Both the position numbers and the translations under genes were made by a program. The notes beneath the pieces are model-generated. The model worked only from the letters and a program-made list of their open reading frames with translations. It was not told where the DNA came from and did no database searches. Below are positions 22,891-31,311 of a stretch of DNA of 64,000 bases, piece after piece. The first letter of the stretch is position 1. Each line of letters starts with the position of its first letter. This stretch comes from Microseira sp041929235 (GTDB lineage Bacteria; Cyanobacteriota; Cyanobacteriia; Cyanobacteriales; Aerosakkonemataceae), in contig NZ_JBHFNP010000131.1 in NCBI RefSeq assembly GCF_041929235.1, positions 121,782 through 185,781 on the forward strand, given 5' to 3'.

Positions 22891-24735
22891 CTATAATTTA
22901 AAACCTCCCTGTTGCAACTGCTTAAACGGGTCAAGCAGAAAATCAATAATCCGCCGCTGGCGCACAATTACCTCTGCGGTTGCTGTCTGACCTGGAGTTA
23001 AGGAGATGCATTGATTGCCGGAGGTAATACAAGTTTGATTCAAAGTAATTACCAGGTCATAAGTAGCAATTTGACCCTGTGATGTTTCGGTTACTTTGGA
23101 ACTAGGTGCAATTTTGCTCAAACGACCTTCTAATATGCCGTAATCTTGGAAAGGATAGGCATCAAATTTCATCTTGACAGGCATTCCCTCACGCAACAAA
23201 CCACTTTCGCCTGTAGCCATTTGTGCCTTCAGCACGAGGGGTGTTTCTTGGGGTGCAATTTCCGCTACCATCTGGGAAGGTTGTACAACTGCCCCAGCTT
23301 TTTGGATAGGTAGCTGAAAAATTATGCCACTTACAGGCGCACGTAGCACTCGTTGCTCTAACTGCAATTTTAGAGACTGAATTTGTGTTTTGCTCTGAGC
23401 TATTTCTGCTTGCAGGGTTGTAACTTGTGTTTGCAAATCTTTTAGCTGTTCCTGTGTTTTAAGCACGGCGAGTTTACCTGCCTGAATCAGGCTTTGATAG
23501 GCGCTTTGTTGCTCTTTCAGGCGCAATTGTGCTTGGGAGATATCCGATTTAGTTTGATGAATAAAGTTCTGATAGCGGCTTTGTTGTTCTTTCAGACGCA
23601 ATTGTGCTTGGGAGATATCCGATTGAGTTTGATGAATAAAGTTCTGATAGTGGTTTTGCTGCTCTTTCAGGCGTAGTTCGGCTTGGGAGATATCGGATTG
23701 AGCTTGATGAATAAAGTTCTGATAGTGGTTTTGCTGCTCTTTCAGGCGTAGTTCGGCTTGGGAAATATCGGATTGAGCTGATGATAGCGCCTGTTTGCTT
23801 GCTTGTAGCGCCTGTTCTACTTCGTTGAATCGGTCTTTTGAAATGATACCTTCCTCAAGTGCTTGTTTGTAGCGATCGAATTTTATCTGATCCGATTTGA
23901 CGCGAGTTTTGGCAAATTCAAAGGCGTTTTTGCTCTGAGAAAGTGTCTGCTGTGCCTGTCCAACTCCTGCCAGTTTCTCCTCTGTTTGCGAGTTGTAAGC
24001 TTTTTTAAGCGCATCAAGGTTCTGCTGCGCTTGCTCAAAAGCCGCAAGTTTTTCCTGTGTTTGCGAGTTGTAAGCTTTTTTGAGCGCATCCAGATTCTGC
24101 TGCGCTTGTTCGACAGCAGCACGTTGTTCTTCTGTTTGGAAATTATACGCAGTTTGTTTAGAATTAAGGTCTTGCTGCGCCTGATTCACTTGAGCAATTT
24201 TTTCGGATTGTTGCGCTTGGTTTTGTTGCTCTTGAACGCTAATCGCTAGCATTATTTGGTTTTTGAGTAACTGCAACTGTCCTAATCGATTTTGTTGCCC
24301 TTCCAGTTTATTTTGAGCTTGTTGGAAATCGGTTCGCAAGACATCAGAGTCTAGTTCCAACAGCAATTGTCCTGCTTTTACAGTTTCTCCTTCTTTTACT
24401 CTCACGGCGGTGACGGTTCCGGCAACAGGAGCGTCCAATCTTTGCGTGGCGCCAAATGGTTCTAGTCGCCCTCTGGCGCTACCAGTTTCATCGACTTTAG
24501 ATAGCATCGCCCAAGGTAAAACGATCGATACAAATGTTACTAAAAAATATAGCATTCCCCTTGTCCAAACCCGGGGCAAGCTATCGAGTAATTCCTTCGT
24601 TGCGTCAGACCAATCATCGTTTGAAATGACTGGTGTTGGGGGGGTTGAGTCTAGTGTTGGGGGGGTTGAGTTTATGGGAGCGCTTTCTATTTCATCCAGT
24701 TGCTTTTTCACCCGTCCATTTAATGTATTGGTCAT
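22891..24735 (-). CDS. HlyD-family membrane fusion (adaptor) protein
   Basis: 614 aa, long for the family. One membrane helix at about 60-79 (MLYFLVTFVSIVLPWAMLSK). An N-terminal lipoyl half-motif (VTAVRVKEGETVKAGQLLLE) and its C-terminal partner (QRVLRAPVSGIIFQLPIQKA) flank a very long coiled coil. The coiled coil is built from 25-residue repeats: three of the AYNSQTEEKLA...NLDALKK type and four of the SQAELRLKEQQNHYQNFIHQ type. A beta-barrel region ends the protein (MPVKMKFDAYPFQDYGILEG). It links the inner-membrane C39-ABC exporter (24956-27739) to an outer-membrane channel. The N-terminus contains a small duplicated PPTLDSTPPTP stretch. Confidence 0.93.
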   Translation of the reverse strand: MTNTLNGRVKKQLDEIESAPINSTPPTLDSTPPTPVISNDDWSDATKELLDSLPRVWTRGMLYFLVTFVSIVLPWAMLSKVDETGSARGRLEPFGATQRLDAPVAGTVTAVRVKEGETVKAGQLLLELDSDVLRTDFQQAQNKLEGQQNRLGQLQLLKNQIMLAISVQEQQNQAQQSEKIAQVNQAQQDLNSKQTAYNFQTEEQRAAVEQAQQNLDALKKAYNSQTQEKLAAFEQAQQNLDALKKAYNSQTEEKLAGVGQAQQTLSQSKNAFEFAKTRVKSDQIKFDRYKQALEEGIISKDRFNEVEQALQASKQALSSAQSDISQAELRLKEQQNHYQNFIHQAQSDISQAELRLKEQQNHYQNFIHQTQSDISQAQLRLKEQQSRYQNFIHQTKSDISQAQLRLKEQQSAYQSLIQAGKLAVLKTQEQLKDLQTQVTTLQAEIAQSKTQIQSLKLQLEQRVLRAPVSGIIFQLPIQKAGAVVQPSQMVAEIAPQETPLVLKAQMATGESGLLREGMPVKMKFDAYPFQDYGILEGRLSKIAPSSKVTETSQGQIATYDLVITLNQTCITSGNQCISLTPGQTATAEVIVRQRRIIDFLLDPFKQLQQGGFKL

Positions 24736-24749
24736 AAATTCTCCTATTA

Positions 24750-24965
24750 ATGCGAGTTGTTATTAATTGCTAATTGCTAATCGCTAATCGCTAATTGCTA
24801 ATTGCTAATTGCTAATTGCTAATTGCTAATTGCTAATTGCTAATTGCTAATTGCTAATTGCTAATTGTGAGGCATAGTAATATAGCATTCTTCTTTCTAT
24901 TAGCCATTAGCCATTAACCATTAGCCATTAGCCATTAACCATTAGCCATTAACCATTAGCCATTA
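24750..24965. repeat. Short tandem repeats (AATTGCTA)n and (ATTAGCC)n
   Basis: 24757-24867 is an almost uninterrupted 8-mer array (AATTGCTA / AATCGCTA). 24898-24965 is a 7-mer array (ATTAGCC / ATTAACC). The 7-mer array runs into the 3' end of the exporter gene and supplies its last codons and stop. These are the short tandemly repeated sequences typical of filamentous cyanobacteria. Confidence 0.85.
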
Positions 24966-27739
24966 GCCAACTGCTGTTGATTGAGATAAAAATAATGTCC
25001 TCGTTGCGCCATTAATTCGGCGTGAGTTCCACTCTCAATCAACACTCCTTGGTCTAAAACTAAAATCAAATCGGCATTCTGCACGGTGGAAAGGCGATGG
25101 GCAATTACTAAAGTGGTTCTGCCTTTGAGAATTGAGTTCAAATTCTTCTGAATAATTCGTTCCGATTCGGTATCTAAATGGGAAGTTGCTTCATCTAAAA
25201 CCAACAACCGAGGATTGCCTAATAAAGCGCGCGCGATCGCAATCCGCTGTCGTTGTCCTCCTGACAGCATTCCTCCCCCTTCACCAATCTGGGTTTCATA
25301 CCCCATCGGCAACTTTTTAATAAACTCATCCGCCCCCGCCAATCGCGCTGCTTCGATAATTTCTGCCAAACTTGCCCCCGGATGTGCCAAGCTAATATTT
25401 TCCCGAATTGTTCCGCCAAACAAAAATGTATCTTGGTCAACGACTCCCACCTGCTGGCGCAAGGAACGCAAGGAAATACTGGTAATATCGTGTCCGTCGA
25501 TGGATATTTTGCCATCGCTAGGCGGATACAACCCCAAAACTAACTTAGAAATGGTTGTTTTTCCCGAACCGCTGCGCCCCACGAGGGCTACCATTTGCCC
25601 CGATTTTACGGTAAAATTGAGGTTTTGCAGCACATTAGCATCGCTTTCTGGATGATAGCGGAAGGTGACGTTTTCAAACCGAATATTCCCTTTGATTGCT
25701 GGTAACGATTGCCGCGCAGAGATGTGTAAATCTTCCTCCGGTGACGCATCTAAAACATCGTTAATTCGTTCGACTGCAATCATCACTTCCTGCAATTGAT
25801 TCCACAACACCGTTAATCGTTGGAAGGGGCGAATAATATTTCCCAGCAGCATATTAAATGCGACCAATTGACCGATGGTTAATTGGTTGTGAATCACTAA
25901 GTGGGCGCCAAACCACAGCAAACCTGTAGTAACTACGGCTTCAATTGAGTTGCTAAAAATTTGCAGGCGATTGTTAATAACTTGCCCGGAAAAGCTGGTT
26001 TTTACCTCTTTATTAAGCAACTCCTCCCAATGCCAGCGCACTGTATGTTCTACGGCGGTAGATTTAACTGTTCGCACGCCGGTTAAGGCTTCGATTAGAT
26101 AACTACCCTCATTGCTATGAGCATTAAATATTTCCCTGGAAATCCGCTGTAAAAACGGCGTGGCAATCAACGCTAGTAGGAAAAAAGGCGGGACGATCGC
26201 CAACGCCAGCAATGCCATTTTCCAACTGTACCAAAACATCAATCCCACATAGATAAACACGGTGATTAAATCTAGCAGGATAGACAGTGCTTCGCCGGAA
26301 AGGAATCGTTGAATTTTGCGGTTTTCTTGAACGCGAGAGATAATATCCCCCACATAACGATTCTCGAAGAAACTCAAAGGAAGCCGCAGGGTATGGCGAA
26401 TAAATCCGACAATCATTGCTAAATCTAAGCGGTTCGCTGTATGGTCTAGCAGATATTGCCGCAACCCCGTCATCGCCACGCGGAATAAACTAAAAATCAG
26501 CAATCCTAAACCGACAGCAAATAAAGTTAGTTCGGAACGCTGCACGACTACCCGGTCTAAAATTAACTGGGTGAATAGGGGGGTAACGAGTCCAAATATC
26601 TGAATAAACAGGGAAGCGAGAAACACTTCCAACATCACCAACCCGTGGGGTTTCAATAACTCAAAAAATTGCCAAAAAGGGGTTGTACTTTCTTTGGCAT
26701 CTTTGAGTAGAACTGTGGGTTGCAACAACAGCGCGTAACCAGTCCAATCTTGTTTAAATTGTTGGTGACTGAGGGTGCGCTGACCGATGGCGGGGTCGGC
26801 TACAATAACATGTTTTTTGGTAATTTCATAAACAACGATGTAGTGTTTTCCTTCCCAATGGACTATGGCGGGTAATTGTTGTTTCGCCAACTGGTCGAGA
26901 CTCGCTTTCACCGGGCGCGTGGCAAAACCAATACTTTCCGCTGCTGTCGATAAACCCCGCAGGGACGCGCCATTGCGGTCAACGTTGGCGATATCCCGCA
27001 AGCGATTGACGCTAAAGTTTTTCCCCCAATAGCGAGATACCATTACCAAACAAGCTGCACCGCAGTCGGATCCACTCTGCTGTGCAAAAAACGGATAGCG
27101 CTGCACGAAACGCTGCCATAAATGTCCAACTTGCTGTGTGGGACTGGGAAAATAGGCTTTACTAATTTTTTTCTGAGGTTGTTTCTCAGATGCGGGGGAA
27201 GAAGACGCGGGGAGGTGGGGATGGGGGGACGCGGGGAAAGTTTCTTTGGTATTATCTGTTTTTGTTAAGGAATTCCTGGCGCTATTTTCCCGATTCTGTT
27301 TGGCAGAATCATCGGATTTTACTAACAGGAAATTACGCGCTTGTGCTTGCTGCCGCAAATGTTCCCCGATTTGCGGATACTTAGCCATCAATGACGACAG
27401 CGCCTCGCCGGGAATAAAGCACAGTTGCACATTGACTGCCGCTCTAGCAGTATAAGGCTGAAACTGACGCTCCGGAAATAAGGTAAATTCCCCAAACGAG
27501 TCCCCCGCCTCCAAAGTCGCGATTAACTCATCCGCATCATCAAGCAACCTGACTTTGCCTGCGATCGCAATATATATCCCCGCTTCCCCATCCTTTCCTT
27601 GCCAGAACTTTCCCACCTTCGGAGTCAGAAGTTTAGCTGCTTGAAGACAGCGCTGATATTCCTGTTCCGAAACACGATATCCCAAAATATTGCCCAGTTG
27701 TTGCAGCGAAACTAACCGATCTAACTGATTTGGCACCAT
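24956..27739 (-). CDS. C39 peptidase-containing ABC exporter with N-terminal cyclic-nucleotide-binding-like domain
   Basis: 927 aa. Residues about 30-140 form a cNMP-binding-like domain (FWQGKDGEAGIYIAIAGKVR, GDSFGEFTLFPE). A Ser/Pro-rich linker (about 150-195) follows. The C39 peptidase domain (about 215-340) has Cys226 (QSGSDCGAACLV), His299 (WEGKHYIVVY) and Asp315 (VADPAIGQ). Then come an ABC membrane domain and a nucleotide-binding domain with Walker A at about 720 (LVGRSGSGKTTISKLVLG), LSGGQRQRIAIARAL and LLVLDEATSHLD. It cleaves GG leaders and exports the cores, so it is the likely shared transporter for the precursors in this island. The cNMP-like domain suggests ligand control. The stop codon lies in a tandem repeat. 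Confidence 0.95.
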   Translation of the reverse strand: MVPNQLDRLVSLQQLGNILGYRVSEQEYQRCLQAAKLLTPKVGKFWQGKDGEAGIYIAIAGKVRLLDDADELIATLEAGDSFGEFTLFPERQFQPYTARAAVNVQLCFIPGEALSSLMAKYPQIGEHLRQQAQARNFLLVKSDDSAKQNRENSARNSLTKTDNTKETFPASPHPHLPASSSPASEKQPQKKISKAYFPSPTQQVGHLWQRFVQRYPFFAQQSGSDCGAACLVMVSRYWGKNFSVNRLRDIANVDRNGASLRGLSTAAESIGFATRPVKASLDQLAKQQLPAIVHWEGKHYIVVYEITKKHVIVADPAIGQRTLSHQQFKQDWTGYALLLQPTVLLKDAKESTTPFWQFFELLKPHGLVMLEVFLASLFIQIFGLVTPLFTQLILDRVVVQRSELTLFAVGLGLLIFSLFRVAMTGLRQYLLDHTANRLDLAMIVGFIRHTLRLPLSFFENRYVGDIISRVQENRKIQRFLSGEALSILLDLITVFIYVGLMFWYSWKMALLALAIVPPFFLLALIATPFLQRISREIFNAHSNEGSYLIEALTGVRTVKSTAVEHTVRWHWEELLNKEVKTSFSGQVINNRLQIFSNSIEAVVTTGLLWFGAHLVIHNQLTIGQLVAFNMLLGNIIRPFQRLTVLWNQLQEVMIAVERINDVLDASPEEDLHISARQSLPAIKGNIRFENVTFRYHPESDANVLQNLNFTVKSGQMVALVGRSGSGKTTISKLVLGLYPPSDGKISIDGHDITSISLRSLRQQVGVVDQDTFLFGGTIRENISLAHPGASLAEIIEAARLAGADEFIKKLPMGYETQIGEGGGMLSGGQRQRIAIARALLGNPRLLVLDEATSHLDTESERIIQKNLNSILKGRTTLVIAHRLSTVQNADLILVLDQGVLIESGTHAELMAQRGHYFYLNQQQLANG

Positions 27740-28355
27740 GACGATCTGAATCCTTGCTTAATTCGGCGAAGTTAAAAGGCAAAAATCCGCAATTATCGGC
27801 GATAGGTTCGGTTTTGAGGTCATTAATCTGGATTTTCGACCCCTTAGCCTTCTCAGAGGTATGGTTGGTTTTGGGGATGGTGGATAACCCCATCTGTTTC
27901 AGCAGTCGCTTCAGATGGCGATCGCTTACTTCCACCCCAAATTCTTTTGCCAGATGTTTTTTCAGCCAGTTTGCCGTCCAGCGCCGAAAAACATAGCCAT
28001 AATCGCGGGGACTATTGCTAACCAGTTCTTGCAAGCGCTGTAAATATGCCTGATTGACTGCCTTCGGGCGACCAATCGGACATTCCTGCCATTGGTGCGC
28101 CATCCCAGTACGCGCTATGTGCATCCAATGCCGCGCTGTTGCCGGACAACACCCCAATGTTTGACAAATTTCCGATTGAGATTTGCCCTCATCTGCCAGC
28201 AACATAATTTCCAGGCGCTGGCGATAAGACTGAGGTAAATTTGCTTCTTGAAGCTTTTTTCGCAACAGTTTGCGCTGAAATGATGTTAAAAATTGACCCT
28301 CGTGAGTACCTGAAACTTTAGTATCATGCTTGGTTTGGGAATCAGACATATGCAT
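27633..28355 (-). CDS. Transposase-derived HTH protein with a leader-like tail (copy 2)
   Basis: 240 aa; paralog of 12138-12728 over about 150 residues (SFQRKLLRKKLQEANLP, EIMLLADEGKSQSEICQTLG, VSNSPRDYGYVFRRWTANWL, VSDRHLKRLLKQMGL). It has no catalytic DDE domain. The tail SKIQINDLKTEP...FNFAELSKD again resembles the N-terminal motif of local precursors (AKIKIADLQ...FEFAELS). The last 35 codons overlap the exporter gene's start in another frame (27633-27739), an unusually long overlap that suggests coupling or a shifted true stop. Likely a regulator of the exporter operon (inference). Confidence 0.72.
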   Translation of the reverse strand: MHMSDSQTKHDTKVSGTHEGQFLTSFQRKLLRKKLQEANLPQSYRQRLEIMLLADEGKSQSEICQTLGCCPATARHWMHIARTGMAHQWQECPIGRPKAVNQAYLQRLQELVSNSPRDYGYVFRRWTANWLKKHLAKEFGVEVSDRHLKRLLKQMGLSTIPKTNHTSEKAKGSKIQINDLKTEPIADNCGFLPFNFAELSKDSDRHGAKSVRSVSFAATTGQYFGISCFGTGISALSSSS

Positions 28356-29009
28356 AAAGCCTCAACACTCTTTGGCACTAGGCTCTCCAGAAAGGTTTTA
28401 ACCGTAACTGAAAAAGTTATATGGCTTCGGTTATGGCATTTATCCCTGCAGTTATGCACCGATCGGAAACAAATCTTAAAACAATCCTTCTTGGGCTGTG
28501 AGGCGAATCAATATATTTGTTCTGTTTCCTACCTCAACCGAACCAACAAGCTATGCCGAGTCAGATTTTGGGATGTGGTATTATATCAAAACTTACCCAC
28601 GACGAAGCCATAAACCCGGTTGCTTCATATATTTTTCATAGGGTCTTCATAGATAGTGCCAATGCGTAAATCCCGATCTAAAGACTGGGAAAAAATCCGG
28701 GATGGATTACAAGTAAATTTGAATGCAACTGATGAAATTGAAATTTTGATTGAAACTAACAAGGTTTCTGACTCGTCGTCCGTAAGTCCCGAATATGTTG
28801 GTTCGGTTTCGTACCTCAACCGAACCAACAAGCTATGCCGAGTCATATTTTTAAAATGTATTATTATATCAGAACTTACCTACTACTAAGCCATAAACCC
28901 GGTTGCTGCATAGATTTTTCATAGGGTCTTCATAGATAGTGCCAATTTGGCATTGCAACTACAACTAATCGTGTAATTTATGTTGATTAACGATCGCTAG
29001 CAGGCGCCT
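28356..29009. repeat. Gene-free: 145-bp direct repeat
   Basis: 28519-28663 and 28801-28947 are near-identical direct copies (CTCAACCGAACCAACAAGCT, ACCCGGTTGC, CATAGGGTCTTCATAGATAG). Each carries an internal GTTCGGTT/AACCGAAC inverted pair. The 137 bp between them opens a 77-codon frame that I do not trust as a gene because its second half lies in the repeat. Confidence 0.7.
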
Positions 29010-29198
29010 ATGAGAAAGCGAGTTATCCTCACACCACAGCAGAAAATTGCCCTTTATGCCAGCAACGGGATTTGGTACGAGGCGCTGACTGCTGCTGCCG
29101 AATTGCGTCGCACTAACTCAAACGATCCCAATTGGGCTAATCTGTTGCAAGAAGTTGGCTTGAGCAAGATTGCGTCAGAAGCGATAGTGGAAAATTAA
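29010..29198 (+). pseudogene. DUF928-like C-terminal fragment
   Basis: 62 aa. ILTPQQKIALYASNGIWYEA, LTAAAELRRTNSNDPNWANL and LLQEVGLSKIASEAIVE resemble the C-terminal end of DUF928 proteins, which are usually over 200 aa and often neighbour CHAT and haemagglutinin-like exoprotein genes. Only the end is present, so it is probably a truncated remnant, although a start codon exists. It lies right after the 145-bp repeat pair, which may mark the deletion. Confidence 0.5.
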
Positions 29199-29326
29199 TG
29201 GCGCAAGTAGCTAGTTATAAACTTGGGCATTGCTAATTACTAATTGCTAATTGCCAAACTCAATCATATCTTTCCATTAGCCATTAGCCATTAGCCATTA
29301 GCCATTAGTTCTAGCAACTTGGATTA

Positions 29327-30982
29327 CTAAACAAATCGGAAGTCAAGAGAAATGTTGACGTCGGTGGAATCTTGAATAATTGCAATCAGATCGGTACCGA
29401 AATAGATTCCCGTATCATTCGCAGTACTACCAACCCCTAAGTTGCTAAAGCTGAGGGAGTACTGACTGGCATTGCCCGGCACTTCAATCCGATCTAACTG
29501 CGGTTCCCAATCTGTAATGATGGCATGTCCTGCTCCCTGGTAGGACACACCCCAGAAACCGCCCAACACAAAGGTATCCGAGTCAGTACCGCCAGTTAGA
29601 GTATCGTATTCTATACCACTGGTTCCGTAGCCATGGAGGCGATCGCTCCCAATATCGCCGAAGACTTGATCGTTGCCACTTCCACCTAGCAGGTCATCGT
29701 TATCTTTGCCACCTCGGACAGTATCATCTCCAGATCCTCCGGCAACGAAATCGTCACCGATGTTACCGTTGAGGTTGTCGTTGCCAGCGTCCCCAAAGAT
29801 ATCATCATTGTTTTTACCACCCCAGATGGTGTCATTGCCGCCGTTGCCGCCAAGGAAATCATCGCCTTGGTTGCCATTGATAATGTCACTTTCTGACGAA
29901 CCTTCAACCGTATCGTTTCCGTCTAAGGCAAGCAGTCCTAGCGGCGAATCAGCCAGCACACCTGGGGCAATCTCAAAAGAGTCATGGTCGGAAGATAGGT
30001 GGAAAAAACCATTAAAGACATTAGAATGAATGCCAGTAGAATTAGCGGTTGCTGTCAGCGTGGTTTCTACCTGCGCCGGAGATAAATTGGGATTAGCACT
30101 TAAAACTAAAGCTGCAACCCCCGCTACATAAGGAGCAGCCATCGATGTACCGCTCCCTTTTTCATACCTATTACCTGGAAATGTAGAGCGAACATCTACT
30201 CCTGGAGCGACGACATAATCTAGGGGTCTAGTACCAGCATGGTTCGAGTAATAAGGCATAACATTATTGCGATCGACTGCCCCGACCGTAATACCAAAAT
30301 CAGTAGAGTGGCGACCTGGATAAACAGGTTGCAATCCTCCATCATTGCCAGCTGCGGTAACAACAACTACTCCTTTGTCAAAGGCGTATTGAATCGCTTG
30401 CGCTTCTTCAGGAGAAGTAAACGGACCACCCAAGCTGAGGTTAATTACATCAGCACCGTTATCGACGGCATAACGAATTCCAGCAGCAATATCAGCAATA
30501 GTTCCGCCCGATGAATTTAGCACTCTCACGGGCATAATTTTGGCATTGAAAGCGACGCCAGTGACACCAAAATCGTTTTTTTCTGCTGCAATAATGCCCG
30601 CGATGTGAGTGCCGTGACCATCAATATCCATCGGGTCGTTATCGCGATTGACAAAATCCCAACCCCGAATGTCGTCGATATAACCATTCCCGTCATCATC
30701 TTTTCCATTGCCAGGAATTTCGTCTGAGTTGACCCAGATATTGTTATCTAAATCAGGGTGGGTGTAGTCAACTCCACTATCAATAACGGCAACTACAATT
30801 CCCTCACCTGTGTATCCTCTATTCCAAACTTCTGGCGCGTTTACCATATCTAATCCCCAATTATCGCCGCCTGAATTGGGGACATCTGCAAACGAGTTTT
30901 GTCCAATTGCTTGCGCCACTGCCGCTGAGGCATTTACCAGACCATAGCCGAAGAGACTGTTATAGGGAATAGAGGTAGCCAT
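29327..30982 (-). CDS. Subtilisin-like serine protease (S8) with C-terminal RTX calcium-binding repeats
   Basis: 551 aa. The catalytic triad is Asp68 (VIDSGVDYTHPDL), His124 (DGHGTHIAGI) and Ser281 (GSGTSMAAPYVAG), with oxyanion Asn214 (AAGND). From about residue 350 come RTX nonapeptides (GGNGGNDTIWGG, GDAGNDNLNG, GGSGDDTVRGG, GGSGNDQVFGD), followed by an Asp/Gly-rich end. There is no N-terminal signal peptide. RTX proteins are normally secreted by type I systems through the C-terminus, so extracellular activity with Ca2+ is expected. Codon pattern is normal. A separate 29275-29310 ATTAGCC array lies downstream. Confidence 0.93.
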   Translation of the reverse strand: MATSIPYNSLFGYGLVNASAAVAQAIGQNSFADVPNSGGDNWGLDMVNAPEVWNRGYTGEGIVVAVIDSGVDYTHPDLDNNIWVNSDEIPGNGKDDDGNGYIDDIRGWDFVNRDNDPMDIDGHGTHIAGIIAAEKNDFGVTGVAFNAKIMPVRVLNSSGGTIADIAAGIRYAVDNGADVINLSLGGPFTSPEEAQAIQYAFDKGVVVVTAAGNDGGLQPVYPGRHSTDFGITVGAVDRNNVMPYYSNHAGTRPLDYVVAPGVDVRSTFPGNRYEKGSGTSMAAPYVAGVAALVLSANPNLSPAQVETTLTATANSTGIHSNVFNGFFHLSSDHDSFEIAPGVLADSPLGLLALDGNDTVEGSSESDIINGNQGDDFLGGNGGNDTIWGGKNNDDIFGDAGNDNLNGNIGDDFVAGGSGDDTVRGGKDNDDLLGGSGNDQVFGDIGSDRLHGYGTSGIEYDTLTGGTDSDTFVLGGFWGVSYQGAGHAIITDWEPQLDRIEVPGNASQYSLSFSNLGVGSTANDTGIYFGTDLIAIIQDSTDVNISLDFRFV

Positions 30983-31311
30983 AAGTTATCTCCTATAGAC
31001 TTAGGTGTTCAGAAAGCTTTCCATCTCGCTCTAAAAATGGATATGTCCTACTCCAGCGCAGTTATGCAGCGAAGGCTCAACTTCTTTCTCCAACCGGGCA
31101 TATATTTTTTTTGGTCGAGTATGGTGTTTTGTGACAATTATTTACATTGTGTAGGATCAAACCGATCCGGCGGGTGTGTTGGCGCTAGAAACCGGGTTTC
31201 TGTTTTTCCGAGAAACCCGGTTTCTTGGCGTCAGTCCTGCCCAAAAGTTCGTCTAGACTTCGGCAACCGTTTCCAGTACAATTCAACGCCATAATTGCGT
31301 GCAAAACCTGA
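30983..31311. other. Intergenic between protease and exoprotein genes
   Basis: Divergent promoter space with no convincing gene. It contains an AGAAACCGGGTTTCT...AGAAACCCGGTTTCT pair at about 31188-31226 and, from about 31240, the leader region that is repeated at 34546 (GACTT[C/G]GGCAACCGTTTCC), evidence for tandem duplication of the downstream gene unit. Confidence 0.55.

Noticed and set aside
28656..28889. 77-codon opening between the 145-bp direct repeats
   Set aside because: Half of it is repeat sequence. No conserved domain seen and no good ribosome site.
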